Origin: a virus
DNA length: 52,950 nt
IMG/VR virus record: IMGVR_UViG_3300009008_000050
Coordinates: 1-52,950 of that record
Direction: 5' to 3' (one strand)
Part shown: one piece after another, positions 9,588-15,452 of the stretch
How the letters are laid out: each line of letters begins with the position of its first letter
Numbering within the stretch: the stretch's first letter is position 1
Translations under genes and position numbers: made by a program
Notes under the pieces: model-generated
Databases searched by the model: none
What the model was told of the DNA's origin: nothing
Seen by the model: the letters and a program-made list of their open reading frames with translations, nothing else

Positions 9588-10027
9588 TGACAAAAACGGC
9601 GGCAATACATAATCTTGCACGAGAGGTCGTTAGGCGAGAGATGCATAAGTGTGCAAATACAAATTGGAACAAATGGCCAATCGGTCGCTGGGGTTATTTA
9701 GATTATTTAGATGACCCTACCTTTGATAATGCCGTGCGCGGCGGGTCAAGCCTTGGTGCGCCGATAGGTATCCTTGGGGGTGCAGTCGGAGGGACTGTGG
9801 CTGCCGGCCCGGCAGCGGGAGCTGCTCTCGCTCCGGTGTGGGGCGGCATAGGGGGATTGGTAGGCGGGGTTCTTGGTATGCTTGGGTACCACATAGGTGA
9901 TTGGCTTGCACCGAGCGAAGAAGACTATTATTCTGACGCATATAAAGATTTTCTTAACGAGGGCCCAGACGGGTCTTCGTATAGTTTAAAAAGCAGTGAT
10001 TTAGGCGCCCCAAGGGCGAGGAACTAA
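9587..10027 (+). CDS. Tagged small protein with glycine-zipper membrane segment
   Basis: A 146-residue protein. The N-terminus (residues 1-22, with VVRREMHKCA) is the most divergent member of an N-terminal sequence shared by six proteins of this cluster. Residues about 52-105 are Gly/Ala-rich and hydrophobic with repeated GG and GxxxG spacing, typical of glycine-zipper segments that pack in membranes. Its start overlaps the polymerase stop (TAATG) and has an AGGAG site seven bases upstream. I infer a virion protein that could enter the host envelope during DNA delivery, like internal head or pilot proteins; nothing in the sequence proves this. No enzymatic motif is present. Confidence 0.75.
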   Translation: MTKTAAIHNLAREVVRREMHKCANTNWNKWPIGRWGYLDYLDDPTFDNAVRGGSSLGAPIGILGGAVGGTVAAGPAAGAALAPVWGGIGGLVGGVLGMLGYHIGDWLAPSEEDYYSDAYKDFLNEGPDGSSYSLKSSDLGAPRARN

Positions 10028-10041
10028 AGAAGGAGAATAGC

Positions 10042-10281
10042 TTGACAAAAAAAGAATTAATAAAACTTGCCGCGGCTCAAGTAGTCAAAAGAGAGCTTGC
10101 AAAAAGCGCCGGAATAAGAGATGCCGTAGCAAGACGCAATGAAATATACGCTAATATGGGCATAATAGAAGCGCCCGCGGATAGCGCCGCGACAGACTCT
10201 CTCTGGGTAGAGCCGGGAGAAAATGCTGACTCTAGCCCATGGAGTTGGTTCACGGACCTTTTTAAAGGGTGGGGGTCATAG
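10042..10281 (+). CDS. Tagged small protein
   Basis: A 79-residue protein starting at TTG, chosen because AAGGAG lies seven bases upstream and because the product then begins with the shared tag (KELIKLAAAQVVKRELAKSA, then GI). The rest is short and acidic, ending in a Trp-rich amphipathic stretch (PWSWFTDLFKGWGS) that could sit at a membrane surface. No known domain. The tag makes up about a third of the protein, so its job may be mainly to be delivered or processed with its neighbours. The existence of the gene is supported by the ribosome binding site and the conserved N-terminus. Confidence 0.75.
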   Translation: MTKKELIKLAAAQVVKRELAKSAGIRDAVARRNEIYANMGIIEAPADSAATDSLWVEPGENADSSPWSWFTDLFKGWGS

Positions 10282-10286
10282 AGACA

Positions 10287-10700
10287 ATGAATAAAGAAAT
10301 TATAAAATTAGCCGCATCTATTATTGTGAGAAGAGATATGAATAAGACCTCGGGAATTTTTGATATCGATCTTGACTCTTTGGGCCTGTCTGAAGCGTGG
10401 CCCCAAATTAGCGAATTTTGGGAAAGAGCCCAGGGCTGGGAAGGTGGAGAGGAGCTTACGGATATCCCAGCTTCTTCTGACAATATAATTCCAGCAAATT
10501 TATCATGGATGTACAATAGGGTAAATGACGCTTACGGGGACTCTTCTGTTTTTGCTGACAGTGTAGATAAATATATACCAAACTTTTCTGAGGATTACCA
10601 GGACATAAATCTGTGGGACGCTGTTTCTCTTTTAAGAAATAAAGACGTACTAGGCAATTTGTTCTCGCTTGGGGCGCTTGGTGGTTCGGCCAGTGACTAA
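10287..10700 (+). CDS. Tagged small acidic protein
   Basis: A 137-residue protein. I start it at ATG 10287, not the in-frame GTG at 10269, because the product then begins MNKEIIKLAASIIVRRDMNK, matching the shared tag. The body is acidic with many Asp and Trp residues and no family I recognise. The ribosome binding site is poor (GGGGG about 12 bases upstream), and translation is probably coupled to the gene ending at 10281. The sequence SGIFD after the tag is also found in the M23 protein at 10844, so the two share a slightly longer start than the other members. Confidence 0.75.
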   Translation: MNKEIIKLAASIIVRRDMNKTSGIFDIDLDSLGLSEAWPQISEFWERAQGWEGGEELTDIPASSDNIIPANLSWMYNRVNDAYGDSSVFADSVDKYIPNFSEDYQDINLWDAVSLLRNKDVLGNLFSLGALGGSASD

Positions 10701-10729
10701 ATATAGAGAAGTATATTAAGGAGAATAAA

Positions 10730-10840
10730 GTGAACAAACAAGCGGCTTTCGTCGGGTCTTATAGGGCGGGACAGCATAGCGGTAGCCCGGTAGATGCCCC
10801 TTCACAGACCCCTGCTCTCCCAAAGATGCCTTGGCGTTAA
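10730..10840 (+). CDS. 36-residue small protein
   Basis: A short frame starting at GTG with a strong AAGGAG site six bases upstream and ending in TAA three bases before the ATG of the M23 gene. It fills the gap between two tagged genes exactly. The peptide begins MNKQAAFVGSYRAG and is rich in Gly, Ser, Pro and Ala, with no predicted helix after the first residues. Its MNK start resembles the tagged neighbours, but the IKLAAA core is absent. Support comes from the ribosome binding site and tight packing; I cannot suggest a function. Confidence 0.6.
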   Translation: MNKQAAFVGSYRAGQHSGSPVDAPSQTPALPKMPWR

Positions 10841-10843
10841 TCT

Positions 10844-11647
10844 ATGAACAAAGAGTTTGCCAAACTTGCCGCAGCCGCGATTGTCAGAAACGAACTCTCT
10901 AAATCGAGCGGTATCTTTGACTGGTTTACGAACAACCCAAGTGATTATTATAGCCCTGCCTATGTTGAAAGCTTATTAAATGCAAATGTAGAATCTATGG
11001 ATGGCCTCGGATTACACGCGGGCGAATGGGCTAATCATTATGCAGGATTAGAACAGAAACGTGAAGACCTCCGACCGCGGAGTTATTCTGAGCTGGTCTT
11101 TGGGGAAGGAAACGAAGACGAGTATTCCCTTGGTAGCCCTCATGGCCATAGGCCTCGCCTCCTTATTGAATATGCTTGGGACGAAGAGACCCAGAGCGAT
11201 ATGCCTATATATGGATCATCAGAACACAGGGGGCAGGATTACAGGGCGGGCGTCGGTACTCAATTGTACGCACCCTTTGGTGGGGAGATTACTTCTAGCC
11301 ACCACGATACTGGTGGTGGGGGTAACTTAAGTTTCCTAAGCCCCTTTTATCCTGATGGCAGCCCTAGTGATTTGGCATTTAGCGCAATGCACTTAGCCGA
11401 GCCTACTGGTTATGAAAGAGGGGACGTTGTTGAACCTAGCGACCCTTGGGGCCTAGTCGGGTCAACAGGAAGGTCTAGCGGCCCGCATCTACATGCCGGC
11501 GCTAAGGTTGGCGATGCTTCGGTACATCCAGCTTTTTTAACAAGAAAACTAGATAGACTTTTTGACAAATACGAAGAAATGGGAAGGTATTCCCCATTTA
11601 CAGAAGAAGATTTCGTCAGCGATGACGATTATCTATACTTAAACTAG
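10844..11647 (+). CDS. Tagged M23-family (LytM-type) peptidoglycan endopeptidase
   Basis: A 267-residue protein. Residues 1-22 are the shared tag (FAKLAAAAIVRNELSKSS). Residues about 120-230 form an M23 metallopeptidase: HRGQDYRA supplies His128 and Asp132, MHL gives His183, and the closing STGRSSGPHLH gives His215 and His217. These match the H-x3-D and HxH zinc-site pattern of LytM. The family cuts peptide crosslinks in peptidoglycan. There is no signal peptide, and the gene sits among virion-type genes, so I infer a structural lysin carried in the particle that opens the wall during DNA entry. The tag linking it to small unknown proteins is the best clue that the set is virion cargo. A C-terminal acidic tail follows the catalytic domain. 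Confidence 0.88.
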   Translation: MNKEFAKLAAAAIVRNELSKSSGIFDWFTNNPSDYYSPAYVESLLNANVESMDGLGLHAGEWANHYAGLEQKREDLRPRSYSELVFGEGNEDEYSLGSPHGHRPRLLIEYAWDEETQSDMPIYGSSEHRGQDYRAGVGTQLYAPFGGEITSSHHDTGGGGNLSFLSPFYPDGSPSDLAFSAMHLAEPTGYERGDVVEPSDPWGLVGSTGRSSGPHLHAGAKVGDASVHPAFLTRKLDRLFDKYEEMGRYSPFTEEDFVSDDDYLYLN

Positions 11648-11655
11648 GAGATATT

Positions 11656-12300
11656 ATGGGAAGCGTAAAAAGATTTATAAAACAGGCACAGCAACAGATA
11701 CAGCTCCCTCCCCCTCAATATCTAGAATACCCGATGCCTACTCGCCCCCGCGATCGGTGGGAGGAAGAAGCCCCCCCCTTGTCACCGGAAGAGAAGGAAG
11801 AGTCTCCTTATCAAGACCCATGGGTAGAACCCGAGAAGACAAGTTCGTTTACAACAACCCCAGGGCTAGATGTTTTTCTCCCTATATTAAGCGAGATGAT
11901 GGATAGGGCTAACGTTCCAACGATAGGAAACACTAACGTTTACGAGCCCGAAGCGATAAAGTCTATATATAACCTTCTTGCTCCTGGTATTTTAGAAGAC
12001 GAAGGGGTGCAACGAGATTGGATTAATCTCTACAACGCGTACGCCCCCGGGGAAGAAGAGCCTACCTTTGCGGATTCTCTTGAGAACATCTGGCCGGATC
12101 TCAATGTGTTTGATTATTATGGAATAAGCCCGGAGAGTAGATATGCTATTAACGAATATGTGGGCGACCAATTTCAAGCGATTCCTCCCGGCGCGCCAGA
12201 AGAAGCCGTAATAGAAATAGACGACGATTCGGACACGGGGGATGCGGTTATAGAAAAAGGTGGATCTTTCCTTAAACAATTACGTCGGCTAAAGAAGTAA
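11656..12300 (+). CDS. Proline-rich acidic protein with MGSVKR start
   Basis: A 214-residue protein with a clear AGGAG site. It begins MGSVKRFIKQAQQQIQ, which matches the start of the repeat protein at 13858 (MGSVKRMI) and not the KLAAA tag of the other neighbours. Residues about 17-60 are Pro/Glu-rich and probably disordered. The middle is acidic and unrecognised, and the C-terminus is a basic stretch (FLKQLRRLKK) after an Asp-rich segment. No catalytic motif. Position suggests a virion-associated role. Confidence 0.7.
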   Translation: MGSVKRFIKQAQQQIQLPPPQYLEYPMPTRPRDRWEEEAPPLSPEEKEESPYQDPWVEPEKTSSFTTTPGLDVFLPILSEMMDRANVPTIGNTNVYEPEAIKSIYNLLAPGILEDEGVQRDWINLYNAYAPGEEEPTFADSLENIWPDLNVFDYYGISPESRYAINEYVGDQFQAIPPGAPEEAVIEIDDDSDTGDAVIEKGGSFLKQLRRLKK

Positions 12301-12301
12301 T

Positions 12302-12329
12302 TTGCATATTATTTGCAAACGCGTATTAT
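12302..12329 (+). promoter_or_regulatory. Putative sigma70-like promoter before 12359
   Basis: TTGCAT (12302-12307), a 16-base spacer, then TATTAT (12324-12329), 30 bases before the ATG. The -35 overlaps an inverted repeat TTTGCA / TGCAAA (12301-12306 and 12314-12319). The -10 is imperfect. The intergenic gap of 58 bases is one of few in this dense region, which supports a control site. Confidence 0.45.
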
Positions 12330-12358
12330 ATAGTTAGGAAAACCATTTAAGGAGAATT

Positions 12359-13075
12359 ATGGAAAGAAAAGAAATAATAAAGCTTGCGGCAGCCTTGGTT
12401 ATAAAAGCCGCTCAATCTGCGGCCGACGATCCCGATTCGGGCGCGGGGACGTATGAAGCGGATATAGCTCAATTAGAAGAAGAAATCATTCAGATAGGAA
12501 ATAGTCAACAGGAAGATGCTAACCTCGCTGCGACCCGAAGGGCTTTAGAGAATGCGACCATACTTCAAGAAGAAATAGATGCCGAGAAAGCAAGAATAGC
12601 CGCGGAAGAGGCTGCACGGCAGGCGTGGGAGGATGAAACTTTTTCTTCCCCAGAATACTACGCTCTTCAGCAAGAAGCCCTAGACCATACGCGTAATACC
12701 ATGAACCAAGAGTACGCAGTCCCTAGCGTTATGGATATTATAAACCAAAACGTCAAGGGGGGTGATTGGGACACACAGAGTGGATTGGAATCCATTGGTG
12801 AATGGGCAGGAACGGTAGGCTTACCAGTAGCAGCAGCGGCACTAATAGCAACGTTGCCAGGATTAGGTGGAACGTATACCCTAGGCAGCCACTTAGGGGC
12901 AATGCCAGCACTTAGTAGTATAAACGCGGGTCTCCTCGGCGCCGGCGGAAATCTCACCGGAATCGGTAAGGGTATAGGTTGGTTATGGGGCGAAGGTGGC
13001 CCTGACCTGTGGCATGGTAATTATATAGACTACGCCGACATACAAGGTTGGCTTGACAAAGAAGATTTATTATAA
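12359..13075 (+). CDS. Tagged protein with coiled coil and hydrophobic segment
   Basis: A 238-residue protein that starts with the shared tag (KEIIKLAAALVIK) but lacks the E-M-x-K end of it. Residues about 30-100 are Glu/Gln/Ala-rich with heptad spacing, a likely coiled coil. Residues about 145-205 are hydrophobic and Gly/Ala-rich (VAAAALIATLPGLGG and similar), enough for one or two membrane passes. This layout resembles ejected pore-forming internal proteins, though I cannot assign it to a family. It has its own putative promoter and an AAGGAG site, so it may head a sub-operon. Confidence 0.72.
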   Translation: MERKEIIKLAAALVIKAAQSAADDPDSGAGTYEADIAQLEEEIIQIGNSQQEDANLAATRRALENATILQEEIDAEKARIAAEEAARQAWEDETFSSPEYYALQQEALDHTRNTMNQEYAVPSVMDIINQNVKGGDWDTQSGLESIGEWAGTVGLPVAAAALIATLPGLGGTYTLGSHLGAMPALSSINAGLLGAGGNLTGIGKGIGWLWGEGGPDLWHGNYIDYADIQGWLDKEDLL

Positions 13076-13092
13076 TAACGAAAGGACACGAA

Positions 13093-13824
13093 ATGACAAG
13101 AAAAGGATTCATAAAACTCGCAGCCGCACAAATAGTGAGGAACGAGATGTGGAAGCGTGCGCAGGTAGACCCAAGAACCCAGCCCCCCGTGGAAAATAGG
13201 ACAGCTCATCCCTATTTTATTCCAGACCCGGGTGGCCTCGGCTGGGAGGGATCCGAGGAGCAAAACGCGAGAATCGGTGCAAAGAAAGAGGAGCTTGATG
13301 CAATCGCAGCAGGCGAAGCCGCTGCAGCTAGAGACGCGCGGGGTATTGTTGAAGAGGCAAGAGGTCACATGGCAAGACGTGCTAGAGGTAAAGCCGAAGA
13401 ACAGCGCAACTCTCTTGCTGATCTAATCGCTGGGAAAGGTAACGCCCCTCTCGGCATGCCGTATCCGGAGCTTGTCCAAAGATTCGAGAGCGCCCAGCCT
13501 ATGGCCCCCATTTACGCCGCTGCCGGCCGTGGAGACATATCTCACCCCGGTACGAGCTTTAGTAATAGCCTTAACACCGTATCTCGCGATCTAATAGAAA
13601 ACATCTACGGCTCTAATTTTTATGACCAAGGCTTCTTAGAAACCTTTGGCGAAACGGCTACCATTCCTATAAGCGGGCTTGCGAAGTTGATAGGCACGGC
13701 TCCCTATCAGATAAGCGATGCCGCTTCCAATGTTTGGGACGCTACTAAAGAATTCGGTTCCAATGCTTGGGACGCTACTAAAGAATTCGGTTCCAATGCT
13801 TGGGACGCTATAACTGGTTATTAG
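13093..13824 (+). CDS. Tagged protein with 11-residue C-terminal repeats
   Basis: A 243-residue protein. The N-terminus is the fullest version of the shared tag (GFIKLAAAQIVRNEMWKRAQ). Residues about 50-105 are Ala/Arg/Glu-rich and probably helical. The C-terminus ends in tandem 11-residue units, SN-x-WDATKEFG, two full copies and one partial. Eleven-residue periodic repeats often form amphipathic helices that lie on membranes. No enzyme motif. The AAAGGA site six bases upstream is good. With its neighbours it forms the cluster of presumed virion cargo. Confidence 0.72.
   Translation: MTRKGFIKLAAAQIVRNEMWKRAQVDPRTQPPVENRTAHPYFIPDPGGLGWEGSEEQNARIGAKKEELDAIAAGEAAAARDARGIVEEARGHMARRARGKAEEQRNSLADLIAGKGNAPLGMPYPELVQRFESAQPMAPIYAAAGRGDISHPGTSFSNSLNTVSRDLIENIYGSNFYDQGFLETFGETATIPISGLAKLIGTAPYQISDAASNVWDATKEFGSNAWDATKEFGSNAWDAITGY
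13725..13811 (+). repeat. 33-bp tandem repeat within the 13093 gene
   Basis: About 2.6 copies of a 33-base unit (for example TTGGGACGCTACTAAAGAAT and the following 13 bases), nearly identical between copies, encoding the 11-residue unit SN-x-WDATKEFG. The length is a multiple of three and the copies stay in frame, so it is a protein repeat. Confidence 0.9.
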
Positions 13825-13857
13825 AAATAACTATAAACATAAGAAAGGACGCTAACA

Positions 13858-14532
13858 ATGGGTAGTGTTAAAAGAATGATTGGCAACGGCATGAGAAAGC
13901 AAGCTTCACAGCAGATGCAAAAACGTGCCTATGCTAACGAAATGTACAAAAGAGCCTATGCTAACGAAATGTACAAAAGAGCATATGCTAACGAAATGTA
14001 CAAAAGAGCATATGCTAACGAAATGTACAAAAGAGCATATGTAGGAGAAATGCAGAAGCGTGCACATCTCAACGGACTCTACAAACGCGCATATGTGAAT
14101 AAAATGCAGAAGCTGGGTATGCCGGCTTCTATAATGAGGCTTCTTGGGAAACAAGCTCCGAAGGCAAAGGTTCTCCCAAAGATCCTTAAGTCTCTTGCTG
14201 CGGCTGCAGGCATCGGTGGGCTTGGTTATGCTGGATACAAAAACCAAGACGAAATATCCGACGTCCTCTCTGGGTTATTTGGTGACTCGCCACCTAGGAA
14301 AAAACCCTTTGTGCCAGATCCAGATAGACCCCCCCACCATATATCAGGAAACCCTGAGGGCGTGCGTCCAGTCAGACCAGGCGGCCCGCCTCCCTTCAGC
14401 GCTATGCCTCCGATCGTTGGAGAAGAATCAGACATAGAGGGAATACGCGCACAAATTGTGAAGTACTTAGAGAATAATAACGAGAGTCTCACGCAGGACG
14501 AAATTGATGCTCTGAAAGAGTACGGCTTTTAA
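13858..14532 (+). CDS. Protein with seven tandem 9-residue RAYANEMYK repeats
   Basis: A 224-residue protein. It begins MGSVKRMI like the 11656 product. Residues 23-85 are seven 9-residue units: RAYANEMYK four times, then RAYVGEMQK, RAHLNGLYK and RAYVNKMQK. The core NEMxKRA equals the end of the shared tag in neighbouring proteins (RNEMWKRA at 13093, RREMHKCA at 9587), so the repeat looks like an amplified version of it. Residues about 103-125 are hydrophobic (LKSLAAAAGIGGLGYAGY). Residues about 140-190 are Pro-rich and probably disordered, and the end is acidic. No known domain. The AAAGGA site is good. It could be a scaffold or adaptor that displays many copies of one recognition motif; this is inference. 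Confidence 0.75.
   Translation: MGSVKRMIGNGMRKQASQQMQKRAYANEMYKRAYANEMYKRAYANEMYKRAYANEMYKRAYVGEMQKRAHLNGLYKRAYVNKMQKLGMPASIMRLLGKQAPKAKVLPKILKSLAAAAGIGGLGYAGYKNQDEISDVLSGLFGDSPPRKKPFVPDPDRPPHHISGNPEGVRPVRPGGPPPFSAMPPIVGEESDIEGIRAQIVKYLENNNESLTQDEIDALKEYGF
13924..14112 (+). repeat. 27-bp tandem repeat, seven units
   Basis: Seven in-frame 27-base units. The first four are nearly identical at DNA level (unit starts GCATATGCTAACGAAATGTA), while the last three have diverged. The gradient suggests recent expansion at the 5' side. There are no spacers between units, so this is not a CRISPR array. Confidence 0.95.
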
Positions 14533-14536
14533 ACTC

Positions 14537-14565
14537 TTGCTTTTAATCTTGGGTGTGTGTATAAT
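14537..14565 (+). promoter_or_regulatory. Sigma70-like promoter for the tail chaperone and downstream tail genes
   Basis: TTGCTT (14537-14542), 17 bases, then TATAAT (14560-14565), 35 bases before the ATG at 14601. It lies in a 68-base gap directly after the repeat protein gene, the natural start of the tail module. Confidence 0.65.
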
Positions 14566-14600
14566 ACTTTCGTAGACAAATACTAACGAAAGGAATACAC

Positions 14601-15119
14601 ATGCCCAATTCTATACTTAACGGAATAGAAGATGTCAATCAGGCTCTTTTTCAAAAACACAAAGAAAAATTTAACCCCGACCAAGTAGACGAAGATATTG
14701 CTCGTATACAAGAAGGTAAGCGGGTTGTACGCGAAGTTGACGTTGGTAACCAAACTGTGGTTTTGCGCAACCTTAAGCTTAGCGAAGCCGATATTGCCAG
14801 AAACATGGGACGCCAAGTAGATGCCGAGGGTAAGATTCTTAGGAACAGTAATGGAGAGGCTATTGTTGACGAAGCCGTCTTCGGTAGAATACAATTATAT
14901 CTTTCTATATACTCTATTTCGGGGAAAGACTTAACCGCCTTCCCGGGAGACCTCGGAACAGTTGAGAATCGCCAACAGTTTGAAAAGGCCTTAGAAGAGC
15001 GGCGCGAATGGATAGAGGACCTCCCCCCCACTTGGGTTAGACCGGTGGTAGAAAACAACATTGCTCTTATAGTTTACGTTGAAAAGCTTTCTGACCCGAA
15101 GACAATAGCAAATTTTTAA
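14601..15119 (+). CDS. Tail assembly chaperone, short form (gpG-like)
   Basis: A 172-residue acidic, helical protein. I identify it by gene order and by the frameshift signal at its end rather than by sequence similarity. It precedes a large tape-measure candidate, and its last sense codons form the slippery heptamer A AAT TTT followed at once by TAA. In lambda and many other tailed phages the chaperone gene is read in two forms, G and G-T, by a -1 shift at such a site; both help the tape-measure and tube proteins assemble. The AAAGGA site and the promoter at 14537 mark the start of the tail module. Classic family motifs are not visible to me. Confidence 0.7.
   Translation: MPNSILNGIEDVNQALFQKHKEKFNPDQVDEDIARIQEGKRVVREVDVGNQTVVLRNLKLSEADIARNMGRQVDAEGKILRNSNGEAIVDEAVFGRIQLYLSIYSISGKDLTAFPGDLGTVENRQQFEKALEERREWIEDLPPTWVRPVVENNIALIVYVEKLSDPKTIANF
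15110..15116 (+). promoter_or_regulatory. Programmed -1 frameshift site
   Basis: The heptamer A AAT TTT fits the X XXY YYZ rule (X=A, Y=T) in the reading phase of the upstream gene and is followed directly by the TAA stop at 15117-15119. After a -1 slip the ribosome continues at 15116 with no stop until 15398-15400. Confidence 0.75.
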
Positions 15120-15400
15120 ACAGCCCTCTCGGTTCATTAGTTGCCGACCTGTTGTACCGGGGGGTATGGAAAATCCAAGACAGCATGTCTTACTCTATAA
15201 TGATTATGTATCATCGGAGAAAACTTGCTATTGACATGATAACTGCTACGCAAGGAGCTCGGTCACAAGAACAATTCGAGGCGATTAAGTCACTCATTCT
15301 TCCGTGGGAGATGCCTACCTTTACGGGAGACGCTTATTGTGATACAATTATGCGCAATCATCCAATGATAGGCAAGAAAATACAAATCAGCAAATCTTAA
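15116..15400 (+). CDS. Tail assembly chaperone, frameshift extension (gpT-like)
   Basis: The -1 frame is open from the slippery site to the TAA at 15398-15400 and adds 94 residues, giving a G-T fusion of about 266 residues. The extension starts near LNSPLGSLVADLLYRG and contains helical segments such as SIMIMYHRRKLAIDM. A separate start at TTG 15152 is possible, but it has no ribosome binding site, whereas the frame is fully open back to the heptamer. The extension normally contacts the tape-measure protein. Gene order (chaperone, extension, long gene) is the usual one for tailed phages. Confidence 0.7.
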   Translation, partial: LNSPLGSLVADLLYRGVWKIQDSMSYSIMIMYHRRKLAIDMITATQGARSQEQFEAIKSLILPWEMPTFTGDAYCDTIMRNHPMIGKKIQISKS

Positions 15401-15403
15401 CAG

Positions 15404-15431
15404 TTGAAGAATAAGAATTCTATCGTATAAT
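15404..15431 (+). promoter_or_regulatory. Sigma70-like promoter before the tape-measure candidate
   Basis: TTGAAG (15404-15409), 16 bases, TATAAT (15426-15431), 21 bases before the ATG at 15453, in a 52-base gap. Confidence 0.6.
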
Positions 15432-15452
15432 TAACATAGCGAAAGGATTTTT

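Noticed and set aside
13053-13070. TTGACA followed by TATAAT upstream of 13093
   Set aside because: The spacer is only 12 bases and the -35 lies in the coding end of the previous gene; too short for a sigma70 promoter.
13924-14112. Possible CRISPR array from 27-base repeats
   Set aside because: Units are directly adjacent without spacers, are multiples of three, and encode an in-frame peptide repeat.
14651-15061. 136-codon minus-strand frame in the chaperone gene
   Set aside because: Shadow of the plus-strand gene, which has a promoter, ribosome binding site and frameshift signal.
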